Assembly (NCBI GenBank): GCA_015065725.1
Contig: SVPV01000007.1
Coordinates: 24,179-88,178, forward strand
Reading direction: 5' to 3'
Source: Oscillospiraceae bacterium
Lineage (GTDB): Bacteria > Bacillota > Clostridia > Oscillospirales > Acutalibacteraceae
Length of the DNA stretch: 64,000 nucleotides
Shown here: positions 53,366-60,581 of the stretch, in pieces
How the letters are laid out: each line of letters begins with the position of its first letter
Numbering within the stretch: position 1 is the stretch's first letter
Notes under the pieces: model-generated
Databases searched by the model: none
The model's input: only the letters and a program-made list of their open reading frames with translations
Told to the model about the DNA's origin: nothing
Made by a program: the position numbers and the translations under genes

Positions 53366-54796
53366 ATGGATGAAAACCTTAATAATGAATTAAATAATGA
53401 TTTGGGTCAAATAAGTGGATTTGATTCGGCTGTTTCTAAGGATTTAGAGCATGAGTCAACAGAAGAGAAAAATGACGGTTTTTACACAAAAAGCGGTCAA
53501 GATATTATACAAGATAAGCCTTTTTCTGATGTGCATAGTGAAACAAAAAATGAACAACCAAAAAGCACACAAACTAATTATGGCGGTTATAATTCTAATA
53601 ATAACTACTATAGTAATCCGCAAAATAATTTTTATCAATCTAATAGAAAAAAGGTTAATAGAAAGAAAAAGCATTACGGTATTGGTACAGTAATTGTGGC
53701 TGCTGTTTTGGCGGCTGTTGTCGGTGCTGCAAGTAGTATAGGTGTGCTATTATATTTAAACGGTAACATTAATTATAATATTCATAATAACGACCATAGC
53801 GGCTCTGTATCTAATGTGAATATTAATATCGATAAAACGGTAGAGTCGGTTGTCGAGGCGGTTTCCGAAAAGGTGTCGCCAAGCGTTGTGGGTATTAGAA
53901 CTACAACCTCGGTTATGAACTTTTTCGGCGGTAGCAGTGAAGCGACAGGTGAGGGTTCGGGAGTTATATATTCGCAGGACGGATATATCATTACTAACTA
54001 CCATGTAATTAAAAGCGTTGTGGAATCCTCTGTAAACGCTAAAATAGAGGTTTTTCTTAACAACAGCACTGATAAATCCTACGAAGCGAAAATTATAGGC
54101 TATCATATTTCTTCTGACTTGGCGGTAATAAAAATAAATGCTACAGGTCTGCCCGCTGTAACAATAGCCGATTCTGATAAACTTAACAAAGGACAATATG
54201 TAATTGCAATCGGCAGTCCGGGCGGTCTTGAGTTTATGGGTAGCGTCACCTACGGTGTTATTAGCGGACTTAATAGAGAGGTATCAACCAGTAGCGGTAT
54301 TACTCTTATACAAACAGATGCTGCTATTAATCCGGGTAATTCGGGCGGTGCATTGCTTAATACTAGCGGTGAGCTTATAGGCATAAATAGCTCTAAAATA
54401 GTGTCCGAGGAATTTGAGGGTATGGGATTCGCTATACCGTCAAACACTGCTATAGAAAAATGCAAAAAGATAATTGAGCGTAAAGATATGGCAGAGGCGT
54501 ATGTGGGAATTACTATAAGTGAGAGATATACACCCGAGGTGTTAAACTATTACGGTTTCCCGATAGGTGCCGTTGTTTTAAGTGTGGATAGCGAAAGCCC
54601 TGCCGATAAAGCTAAAATCCGTAAGGGTGATATTATTACCGAATTTGACGGAAAAGCAATAAGTGATTACACCTTGTTTGAGGAATATTTGCATGATTCT
54701 GAACCTAACTCTACAGTTAAAATAAAACTATACCGTTCGGGCAAATATTATACTACCGAAATTAAAATTGGCTCAAATAATGCGATTCAAAAATAA
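53366..54796 (+). CDS. HtrA/DegP-type serine protease with PDZ domain
   Basis: 476 residues: a long Asn/Gln-rich cytoplasmic N-terminus (to about 105), one membrane helix (about 110-133), a trypsin-like domain and one PDZ domain (about 390-470). The triad is His213 (TNYHVIKS), Asp251 (SSDLAVIKI) and Ser326 (NPGNSGGALL). Anchored outside the membrane, it degrades or refolds damaged envelope proteins. In Bacillus the HtrA paralogues answer to CssRS; no such two-component genes are adjacent. AAGGAGG lies 7 bases before the ATG. Confidence 0.95.
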   Translation: MDENLNNELNNDLGQISGFDSAVSKDLEHESTEEKNDGFYTKSGQDIIQDKPFSDVHSETKNEQPKSTQTNYGGYNSNNNYYSNPQNNFYQSNRKKVNRKKKHYGIGTVIVAAVLAAVVGAASSIGVLLYLNGNINYNIHNNDHSGSVSNVNINIDKTVESVVEAVSEKVSPSVVGIRTTTSVMNFFGGSSEATGEGSGVIYSQDGYIITNYHVIKSVVESSVNAKIEVFLNNSTDKSYEAKIIGYHISSDLAVIKINATGLPAVTIADSDKLNKGQYVIAIGSPGGLEFMGSVTYGVISGLNREVSTSSGITLIQTDAAINPGNSGGALLNTSGELIGINSSKIVSEEFEGMGFAIPSNTAIEKCKKIIERKDMAEAYVGITISERYTPEVLNYYGFPIGAVVLSVDSESPADKAKIRKGDIITEFDGKAISDYTLFEEYLHDSEPNSTVKIKLYRSGKYYTTEIKIGSNNAIQK

Positions 54797-54802
54797 ACAC
54801 AA

Positions 54803-54842
54803 AAATTATAAGGGCGAGCATTTATGCTCGCCCTTATAATTT
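54803..54842. terminator. Bidirectional terminator, HtrA gene and FabG-like gene
   Basis: An 18-bp perfect stem (AAATTATAAGGGCGAGCA and its complement) with loop TTTA and A/T-rich flanks on both sides. Confidence 0.92.
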
Positions 54843-54865
54843 ATACATTAAATTTTAAAAAATAA

Positions 54866-55600
54866 TTATACCACATATCCGCCGTTTACACCAAGCACTT
54901 GTCCTGTTATGTAATCAGCATCGCTTGAAGCTAAAAATAGAATTGCGGCGGCAACCTCATTAGCATTGCCCATACGTCCAAGCGGAATTTCCTCAACAAA
55001 AGCATTTAAGTCCTCAACACTAATGTTTTGATTCATTGAGGTTTCAATAAGTCCCGGGGCAATAGCGTTTACTGTGATACCGCTAGGTGCTAATTCCTTT
55101 GAAAGTGCCTTTGTAAGACCGATTACACCTGCCTTTGCGGCAGAATATGCAACCTCACAAGAGGCACCAACCTGTCCCCACATAGAAGAAATATTTATAA
55201 TTTTACCCGATTTTTGCTCAACCATAACGGGAGTTACTGCACGGCAGCAGTTAAACACACCCTTTAAATTTACATCAAAAATCTTTGCGGCATCATATTC
55301 ATCGGTGTCGGTAATAAGGCCCTGAAAAGCAATACCTGCATTGTTTACAAGCACATCAACACTTCCGTATTTGTAAACCGTTTCCTTTATAAGTAGGTCA
55401 ACCTCAAGCTTATTTGTAACATTAGCTTTAAGAGCAGTTACAGAATATCCGTTAGAATTAAGTGAGCGTGCAAGCAAATTTGCCGACTCAAACGAATCGT
55501 TGTAATTTATAACAACGTTGTATCCCTTTTGTGCAAAGAGTATGGCTGTAGCGGCACCGATACCTTTTGATGCACCTGTGATAATAGCGGTTTTTTTCAT
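54866..55600 (-). CDS. SDR reductase, FabG-like (EF-P 5-aminopentanone reductase type)
   Basis: 244 residues. Classical SDR features: ITGASKGIGAATA cofactor site, NNAGIA, catalytic Ser in NISSMWGQVGASCE and Tyr/Lys in YSAAKAG. The segment SSMWGQVGASCEVAYSAAKAG is characteristic of YmfI-type proteins that reduce 5-aminopentanone on EF-P, as opposed to FabG of fatty-acid synthesis; also no fab genes are near. Both readings stay possible. It has its own ribosome site AGGTAAAAC and is convergent with the HtrA gene. Confidence 0.85.
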   Translation of the reverse strand: MKKTAIITGASKGIGAATAILFAQKGYNVVINYNDSFESANLLARSLNSNGYSVTALKANVTNKLEVDLLIKETVYKYGSVDVLVNNAGIAFQGLITDTDEYDAAKIFDVNLKGVFNCCRAVTPVMVEQKSGKIINISSMWGQVGASCEVAYSAAKAGVIGLTKALSKELAPSGITVNAIAPGLIETSMNQNISVEDLNAFVEEIPLGRMGNANEVAAAILFLASSDADYITGQVLGVNGGYVV

Positions 55601-55735
55601 AGTTTTACCTCCGCAAAAACAAAAAATTCAGTATAATTACTATACCATAAATCTTAAAAAAAGCAAATACATTTTTGCATATTAATACGAAATGGGTAAA
55701 AAATAGAATTGAAAAATGAATTAGGAGTGTTATTG

Positions 55736-56179
55736 ATGCGTCCGTCGAACAAAGAATATAACAAAATGACAAAAAAGGTGTCACCTCCGTCACCTAAAAT
55801 CAAAGACTTTACACTCGCCTTTATAGTAGGCGGATTTATATGTATGTTAGGTCAGATTTTTATGAAAATGTATGAAACGGTAGGACTTCCTGAAAAAGCT
55901 GTAAAAATGGCAGTTCCCGTAACACTCATATTTATAGCTGCACTCCTTACAGGATTAAAGCTTTTTAACCGTATAGCCAAGTATGCAGGTGCTGGGACTT
56001 TGGTGCCTATTACAGGCTTCGCAAACGCTGTGGTATCTCCTGCAATTGAATTTAAAAATGAGGGTTGGATATTGGGCCTTGGGGCAAATGTTTTTAAAAT
56101 TGCGGGTCCTGTAATCGCCTACGGCACAATTGCAAGTGTAGTTTATGGGGTTATTTATTGGGTAACAAAATTATTTTAA
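55736..56179 (+). CDS. spoVAC: Stage V sporulation protein AC
   Basis: About 147 residues with four or five membrane segments. The SpoVA signature is strong: FIVGGFICMLGQIFM, then YAGAGTLVPITGFANAVVSPAIEFKNEG (given here in two parts with AIEFKNEGWILGLGANVFKIAGP). SpoVAC forms the mechanosensitive channel for dipicolinic acid uptake and release in spores. AGGAGTG favours ATG 55736 over the in-frame TTG at 55709. It stands alone: spoVAD and spoVAE, its usual partners, are not adjacent, and a terminator follows at once. Confidence 0.93.
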   Translation: MRPSNKEYNKMTKKVSPPSPKIKDFTLAFIVGGFICMLGQIFMKMYETVGLPEKAVKMAVPVTLIFIAALLTGLKLFNRIAKYAGAGTLVPITGFANAVVSPAIEFKNEGWILGLGANVFKIAGPVIAYGTIASVVYGVIYWVTKLF

Positions 56180-56182
56180 AAT

Positions 56183-56217
56183 AAAAGGCTTGACCTAATC
56201 GGTCAAGCCTTTTTTTA
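56183..56217. terminator. Terminator between spoVAC and the metallo-hydrolase gene
   Basis: Stem AAAGGCTTGACC/GGTCAAGCCTTT, 5-base loop, then TTTTAAAT; serves both converging genes. Confidence 0.9.
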
Positions 56218-56955
56218 AATTACATTATATTCGAAACCGTCATTTGCAACTACGAAGTGGAAGGGAAGATTGATGTCTAATGTTTCTAATTTTTCAATGT
56301 TGTATTTACCTAAATGAGAGAAAATGAGCATATCGGTCTTAACATCAGCCATAGTTTCATTTATTGTATCTATTGGAGATATGTGAACAAGTTCAGATAC
56401 GATAAGATTAAATTGTGTTTCCTTTGCGATTTTTGGGAAATCCGTATGGTTACGGGCAAGGTCGCCTGTAAATAAAACTCTTTTTCCGTCATCGGTTTCA
56501 ACCATATATGCAAAACTAGGTACATCCTTTGAAATGTGTTCAGTTCTAATTGCTGTGACCTTTATACCGAACTTATCATAAATCAATCCGGAGTGTACAA
56601 TATTGATTTTCAAACGTTCATATACGTTATTGCTTAAATGTATAGCATTTGCCCAATTTTTTAACGGCTCAACGGCATTTTCATCGGGTAAAAATAATTC
56701 TGCGGTTGATTTTTTGTTATAAACGTCATAATCTTTAATAATGGTTGGCAAATCTGCAACATGATCCGCGTGCATATGGGTTATAAAATAAGCTTCAACG
56801 GCATCAAAGTCTACATTTTTAGTAGTCATTAAATACTCGACTGGTGCTCCCAAATCAATAAAAAATATGTGGCCGTTATGCTCAAAAGCAACAGATGTGC
56901 AGTATCTGTTAGGCTCGCTATGACCATGGCTTGTGCCGAAAAACGTTAGTTTCAT
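56215..56955 (-). CDS. MBL-fold metallo-hydrolase, RNase Z-like
   Basis: 246 residues with the metallo-beta-lactamase motif THMHADHVADL (two-zinc site), GDLARNHTDF for the bridging Asp, and FSHLGKYN near the end as His donor. The start MKLTFFGTSHGHSEPNRYCTS resembles ribonuclease Z and phosphodiesterase-type members. It lies 36 bases after a rhamnose mutarotase gene in the same direction; a sugar-related hydrolase role is possible, but substrate cannot be read. No signal peptide. Confidence 0.85.
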   Translation of the reverse strand: MKLTFFGTSHGHSEPNRYCTSVAFEHNGHIFFIDLGAPVEYLMTTKNVDFDAVEAYFITHMHADHVADLPTIIKDYDVYNKKSTAELFLPDENAVEPLKNWANAIHLSNNVYERLKINIVHSGLIYDKFGIKVTAIRTEHISKDVPSFAYMVETDDGKRVLFTGDLARNHTDFPKIAKETQFNLIVSELVHISPIDTINETMADVKTDMLIFSHLGKYNIEKLETLDINLPFHFVVANDGFEYNVI

Positions 56956-56991
56956 ATTAATTTTCCTCGAATTAGTAAAGAAACACGTTAT

Positions 56992-57315
56992 TTAATCACA
57001 ATCAAAAGTAAAAACATTTTTAAGCAGAGGTTGTGCACCTGTTTCGGGGTCTTTTTCCATAATTAGAATATCAGCCATATATTCATCCCAACGGGCAACA
57101 ACTTCGCTCTCGTTTTGAGTTTTTGCGGCAAAATCAATGCCGTGTTTGCACTCATAGTAGCCAAACAACTCATTGCCAACATTCCATATAGTGTAATTGC
57201 AAATACCTGCCTTGCGGAGTAGTTCTTTCATATCGTCGGGTAGATTGTCGTGGCGACGGATGTATTCTTCAATACAACCCTCTTTAACAGTAGCTTTCCA
57301 TGCGTATTTTTCCAT
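56992..57315 (-). CDS. rhaM: L-rhamnose mutarotase family protein
   Basis: 107 residues, normal size. Family features: the N-terminal KYAWKATVKEGCIEEYIRRHD (HxN-type), YTIWNVGNELFGYYEC and the C-terminal LLKNVFTFDCD. Such proteins interconvert alpha and beta anomers of L-rhamnose; relatives act on other sugars. No rhamnose catabolic genes (rhaA, rhaB, rhaD) are in the window, so its pathway is unknown. It probably forms an operon with the metallo-hydrolase. Confidence 0.85.
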   Translation of the reverse strand: MEKYAWKATVKEGCIEEYIRRHDNLPDDMKELLRKAGICNYTIWNVGNELFGYYECKHGIDFAAKTQNESEVVARWDEYMADILIMEKDPETGAQPLLKNVFTFDCD

Positions 57316-57419
57316 AATATCAACTCCAAAGTTAATTTTTATTTAGTATAGCATTAAATAAGTAAAAAAGCAATTTAAAAGTATAATTTTTTGTGTTTAT
57401 ATACTAAACTATATGTTTT

Positions 57420-58706
57420 TTAGTTGTTGCAGGATTTTTTGTTGAAAAATTTTAATGCATAAATAATACCGTAATGTAAAATCAGTCCTACTGCAATAGC
57501 TACTACAAGGTCGAACACAACCGTTAAAATACAGGTTGCGATAAGCACTAGAATATCGTTTTTAGGTGAGTTTTTAATTGTTGATACAAATGTACGCCAA
57601 CCGCACATATTGCAGGCAACACTAATTAGTATGGCGGCGATTGTTGGCATTGGTATTAGAGAAGCATACGGCATTAAAACCACTAAAACTACCAATAAAA
57701 CACACGAATGTACCATTGCAGAAACAGGTGTAGATCCACCGTTTTTAATGTTTGCGGCGGTACGGGCAATTGCACCCGTTGCGGGAATTCCGCCAAACAT
57801 AACTGAGCATATATTTGCTGCACCTTGTGCTATAAGTTCGGTGTTAGAACGGTGTTGTTTATCAATCATTTTGTCTGCAACTACACAGGAAAGTAAGGAT
57901 TCAATACCCGCTAGAACAGCAATTGTTACGGCATTTGGAAAGAGCTTTATTATTGCAGAAAATGAAAATTCAGGTATTTGTACGGTTGGTAGTTTTCCGC
58001 TTACCGAAAACAATGTACCTATGGTGTTGACCTTCATATCAAAAATCATAACCAAAACAGAAGATATTATAACCGCTAAAAGCGAAGCTGGTATTTTATC
58101 AAAAATCTTTGGCCAAACAATAAGAATCAGTAAAGAAACGGCACCGATAAGTATAGCAGAAAAATTAACGGTTGATATGTTTTTTATAAAAGCGATAGCC
58201 TTTTCCATAGTTTCGATGGGTGACTCGCTATTCTTATATGTAACGCCAAAAAAATCTTTAAGTTGGCCGATAAGCAGTGTAATAGCAATTCCCGAAGTAA
58301 AGCCTGTGGTAATGGTAAACGGTATAAAACGTATTAAATTACCCAGCTTTAAAAATCCCATAATTATAAGAATAATACCTGCCATAATGGTGGCAATCAT
58401 AAGACCTTCCATACCGTTTTTAGCAACAATTCCTGCTACTATGGTTGCAAAAGCGGCAGTCGGACCTGCAATTTGAACATTGCTTCCGCCAAGCAGAGCT
58501 ACAATAAAGCCGGCAAAAATTGCGGTGTAAATACCCGCTTCAGGCGTTACACCTGAAGCAATAGCTAGAGCAATAGATAACGGTAGGGCAATTACAGCTA
58601 CAATAATGCCTGCAATTAGGTCTGAAACGAATTGTTTGCAGGTGTAGCTTTTAAGGTCGGCAAACAACATGGGATTAAAGGTTTTCAAAACAAGTCTTCC
58701 TTTCAA
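57420..58706 (-). CDS. SulP-family anion transporter lacking a STAS domain
   Basis: 428 residues, about 12 membrane segments. SulP features: LIAGIIVAVIALPLSIALAIASG near the N-terminus, GGSNVQIAGPTAAFATIV, and FGGIPATGAIARTAANI. It should import or exchange sulfate, bicarbonate or another anion. Usual SulP proteins have a C-terminal STAS domain (about 550-600 residues total); here the frame ends right after the last membrane helix (KFFNKKSCNN). This is a natural short form seen in some Firmicutes. It follows azlD by 19 bases. Confidence 0.9.
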   Translation of the reverse strand: MKGRLVLKTFNPMLFADLKSYTCKQFVSDLIAGIIVAVIALPLSIALAIASGVTPEAGIYTAIFAGFIVALLGGSNVQIAGPTAAFATIVAGIVAKNGMEGLMIATIMAGIILIIMGFLKLGNLIRFIPFTITTGFTSGIAITLLIGQLKDFFGVTYKNSESPIETMEKAIAFIKNISTVNFSAILIGAVSLLILIVWPKIFDKIPASLLAVIISSVLVMIFDMKVNTIGTLFSVSGKLPTVQIPEFSFSAIIKLFPNAVTIAVLAGIESLLSCVVADKMIDKQHRSNTELIAQGAANICSVMFGGIPATGAIARTAANIKNGGSTPVSAMVHSCVLLVVLVVLMPYASLIPMPTIAAILISVACNMCGWRTFVSTIKNSPKNDILVLIATCILTVVFDLVVAIAVGLILHYGIIYALKFFNKKSCNN

Positions 58707-58725
58707 AAATACTAAAGATACATAT

Positions 58726-59052
58726 TTAAAAAACTATCTGTACTAAAAGCATATAGCATACTGTACCGCAAATGATGCTTATAAGTGTACTTCTTTTCCA
58801 AACGTAAAGAAGTCCTACTACCGTGCAAGCAATCAGTGCTGGCATAAAGCCCGAAATGCTGGTAAAGCTAACACCTTTTAAGCAGTATACAACAAGCATA
58901 CCCATAACGGAATAGGGAAGAATTCTGCCTAGTTTTTCAACAATTTTCGGTGCTTTCTTGTTGCTGTTAAAAATTATAAAAGGTAAAAAGCGAAGAGCCG
59001 CCGTTATCAAAGCAATTACGGCTACAGTACCCCAAGTATGTAGCTCAGACAT
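58726..59052 (-). CDS. azlD: Branched-chain amino acid transport subunit AzlD
   Basis: 108 residues with four membrane segments; conserved start TWGTVAVIALITAALRFLPFIIF and ILPYSVMGMLVVYCL. AzlD is the small partner of AzlC; together they export branched-chain amino acids or analogues. The gene overlaps azlC by 8 bases and precedes sulP. Confidence 0.9.
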   Translation of the reverse strand: MSELHTWGTVAVIALITAALRFLPFIIFNSNKKAPKIVEKLGRILPYSVMGMLVVYCLKGVSFTSISGFMPALIACTVVGLLYVWKRSTLISIICGTVCYMLLVQIVF

Positions 59053-59728
59053 CGTTCGGTTCCTCCTTACATAAACAGAGTAACAGCGTAATAATAAGCA
59101 TTGTCGGAATCAGAAAGTTTTCTTTGCCGAAGATAATTAAGCAAAGAATCGATGCCACCACTCCAATAATAGCTGAAGAGTGCTTTTTAGCGGTCAACCA
59201 CTGCTCTAAAAACACCGTAAGAAACAATGCTGTAAGAGCAAAATCAATTCCTTCGCTGTTGAATTTAATAAGTGTTCCTGCAAGGGCACCAATAACAGAG
59301 CCGAGTATCCAATAAATTTGATTAAACAAAGAAACAAAAAAGTAGTAGTTTGTTCGTTGTTCAGGCTTAATATTAGGATTATCGTTGCATACAAGAGAAT
59401 AGGTTTCGTCGGTGAGTGCAAATATTAAATAAGGCTTGAGTTTTCCTGTGTCTTTATACTTAGAAAGCATAGAAATTCCGTAAAACAAATGCCTTGCATT
59501 TACTATAAGCGTAGTAAGTGCAGTTGTGATAAGTGAGACACCGCCTGTAAGTAATCCCACGGCAACATATTGCATAGAACCTGCATATATTAAAAGGCTC
59601 ATAGCAAATGCCAAAAAAATCCCGTATCCAGCAGACTTTATAACAATGCCAAATCCAAAGCCAAGAACTAAATATCCTGTTAGCACAGGGATTGTAGCTA
59701 TAAATGCAGATTTTATTATTTGTTTCAT
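59045..59728 (-). CDS. azlC: Branched-chain amino acid exporter subunit AzlC
   Basis: About 227 residues from ATG 59728, which has GAGGAAC at proper distance. The frame is open further to 59866, but a good promoter lies inside that extension, so the longer form would not be made. AzlC features: AFIATIPVLTGYLVLGFGFGIV, AGSMQYVAVGLL, and NARHLFYGISML. With AzlD it forms an LIV-E-type exporter; 4-azaleucine resistance is the classical phenotype. A SulP gene in the same operon is unusual. Confidence 0.92.
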   Translation of the reverse strand: MKQIIKSAFIATIPVLTGYLVLGFGFGIVIKSAGYGIFLAFAMSLLIYAGSMQYVAVGLLTGGVSLITTALTTLIVNARHLFYGISMLSKYKDTGKLKPYLIFALTDETYSLVCNDNPNIKPEQRTNYYFFVSLFNQIYWILGSVIGALAGTLIKFNSEGIDFALTALFLTVFLEQWLTAKKHSSAIIGVVASILCLIIFGKENFLIPTMLIITLLLCLCKEEPNDV

Positions 59729-59806
59729 AGTTGTTCCTCGTATTAGGTAGTTTCTGCCAAACAATTTAACCGATACAATGTTACGCTTTAAATTTTTATA
59801 GGTTGA

Positions 59807-59835
59807 ATTATAACATACATTTGCCCGAAGTGCAA
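59807..59835 (-). promoter_or_regulatory. Promoter of azlC-azlD-sulP
   Basis: On the minus strand, TTGCAC (59835-59830), 17-base spacer and TATAAT (59812-59807). The start lies about 70 bases upstream of the azlC ATG. Confidence 0.85.
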
Positions 59836-59864
59836 CAATGTTTGCGACTTGTGGATACAAACAC

Positions 59865-59894
59865 AAAAACCACCCGCATAGCAGGTGGTTTTTT
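59865..59894. terminator. Terminator behind the minus-strand gene remnant
   Basis: Stem AAAAACCACC/GGTGGTTTTT with a 9-base loop, T-rich on both strands. On the minus strand it follows directly after the stop codon at 59896, which marks that fragment as the end of a former gene. Confidence 0.85.
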
Positions 59895-59895
59895 A

Positions 59896-60039
59896 TTACA
59901 CTTTAAAATAGGCCTTTAGTTTACGGCAATTAAGTACCTTTTCAATGCACATCTGCGGTGTGTAAACATAGTGGTTTGATGCTTCGTAGCCTACCATAGG
60001 CTGACGAAGAGTAATATTATAAAGACTTAAAGCTAGTTT
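59896..60039 (-). pseudogene. C-terminal remnant of a minus-strand gene
   Basis: An open stretch of 47 codons ends in TAA right before a terminator. The translation reads NITLRQPMVGYEASNHYVYT, then PQMCIEKVLNCRKLKAYFKV. There is no ribosome site before its only ATG. Protein-like composition and the terminator suggest the 3' end of a gene whose 5' part is lost. Family not recognised. Confidence 0.5.
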
Positions 60040-60278
60040 CTACAACTGCTGATATTAGTGTTTGTTTAGAATCTGAAAAAACTCTGTTTGCGGATAATAG
60101 CAATGCTAAAGATAGAATATTTGATATTCTCTTACATTCACAAATGAGCTATCAAAATAAAACGGCAATTTGGGATTGTATTCTGAATAGTAAAAACGAA
60201 ATGTACACCGTTTGTTGTGAACAGGAATACAAAACATTGCTTGGTGCTATTGATGAAATGTTAGATATCGCTATATAA
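60015..60278 (+). pseudogene. C-terminal remnant of a plus-strand gene
   Basis: 87 open codons without a start region: DLKLVSTTADISVCLESEKT, later AKDRIFDILLHSQMSYQNKT, AIWDCILNSKNEMYTVCC and EQEYKTLLGAIDEMLDIAI, then TAA. The IWDCILNSKNEMYTVC segment recalls C-terminal strands of choloylglycine-hydrolase/C45-type N-terminal nucleophile enzymes, a weak impression only. It overlaps the opposite remnant by 25 bases, so a deletion or inversion junction lies near 60015-60040. Confidence 0.5.
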
Positions 60279-60581
60279 AAACATTTATATATAGATAATT
60301 TTAATCATATCTAATGGGGATTATGGTTGGTTAAAATTTGTACCTCAAGTGAGTTAAAGTGACGAGGTGATTGTAAAAATAAAAAAGTTTATTTTTTTAT
60401 CAAATGCGATAGAAGTTAATTTAAACTTCTATCGCATTATTATATAAGGGAAACTGCTTATCGTGCAGTAAGGTTGATGATATGTCATTGCTTTTGCAGT
60501 TACCAACTATTATGATGCCAACTTAAACTTGTTCTTTAGTGACAATAATTTCTAAACGCACGTATGCTTGTGGTTGTTATA
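60279..60581. other. Non-coding stretch with one long hairpin
   Basis: No credible gene. It holds a 15-bp perfect stem (AATGCGATAGAAGTT with its complement, loop AATTTA, 60403-60438) without a T-run and a GAGGTGAT site (60364) followed only by a 26-codon AT-rich frame. The rest shows nothing I can identify. Together with the remnants to the left this looks like decayed DNA. Confidence 0.5.

Noticed and set aside
57610..58476. 288-codon open frame antisense to the SulP gene
   Set aside because: Shadow of a membrane-protein gene; Ile/Ala-rich translation with no start signal.
59729..59866. N-terminal extension of AzlC
   Set aside because: A consensus-like promoter lies inside it and GAGGAAC points to ATG 59728.
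60367..60447. 26-codon frame behind GAGGTGAT
   Set aside because: AT-rich, spans the hairpin, lacks an NTG at proper spacing and shows no protein character.
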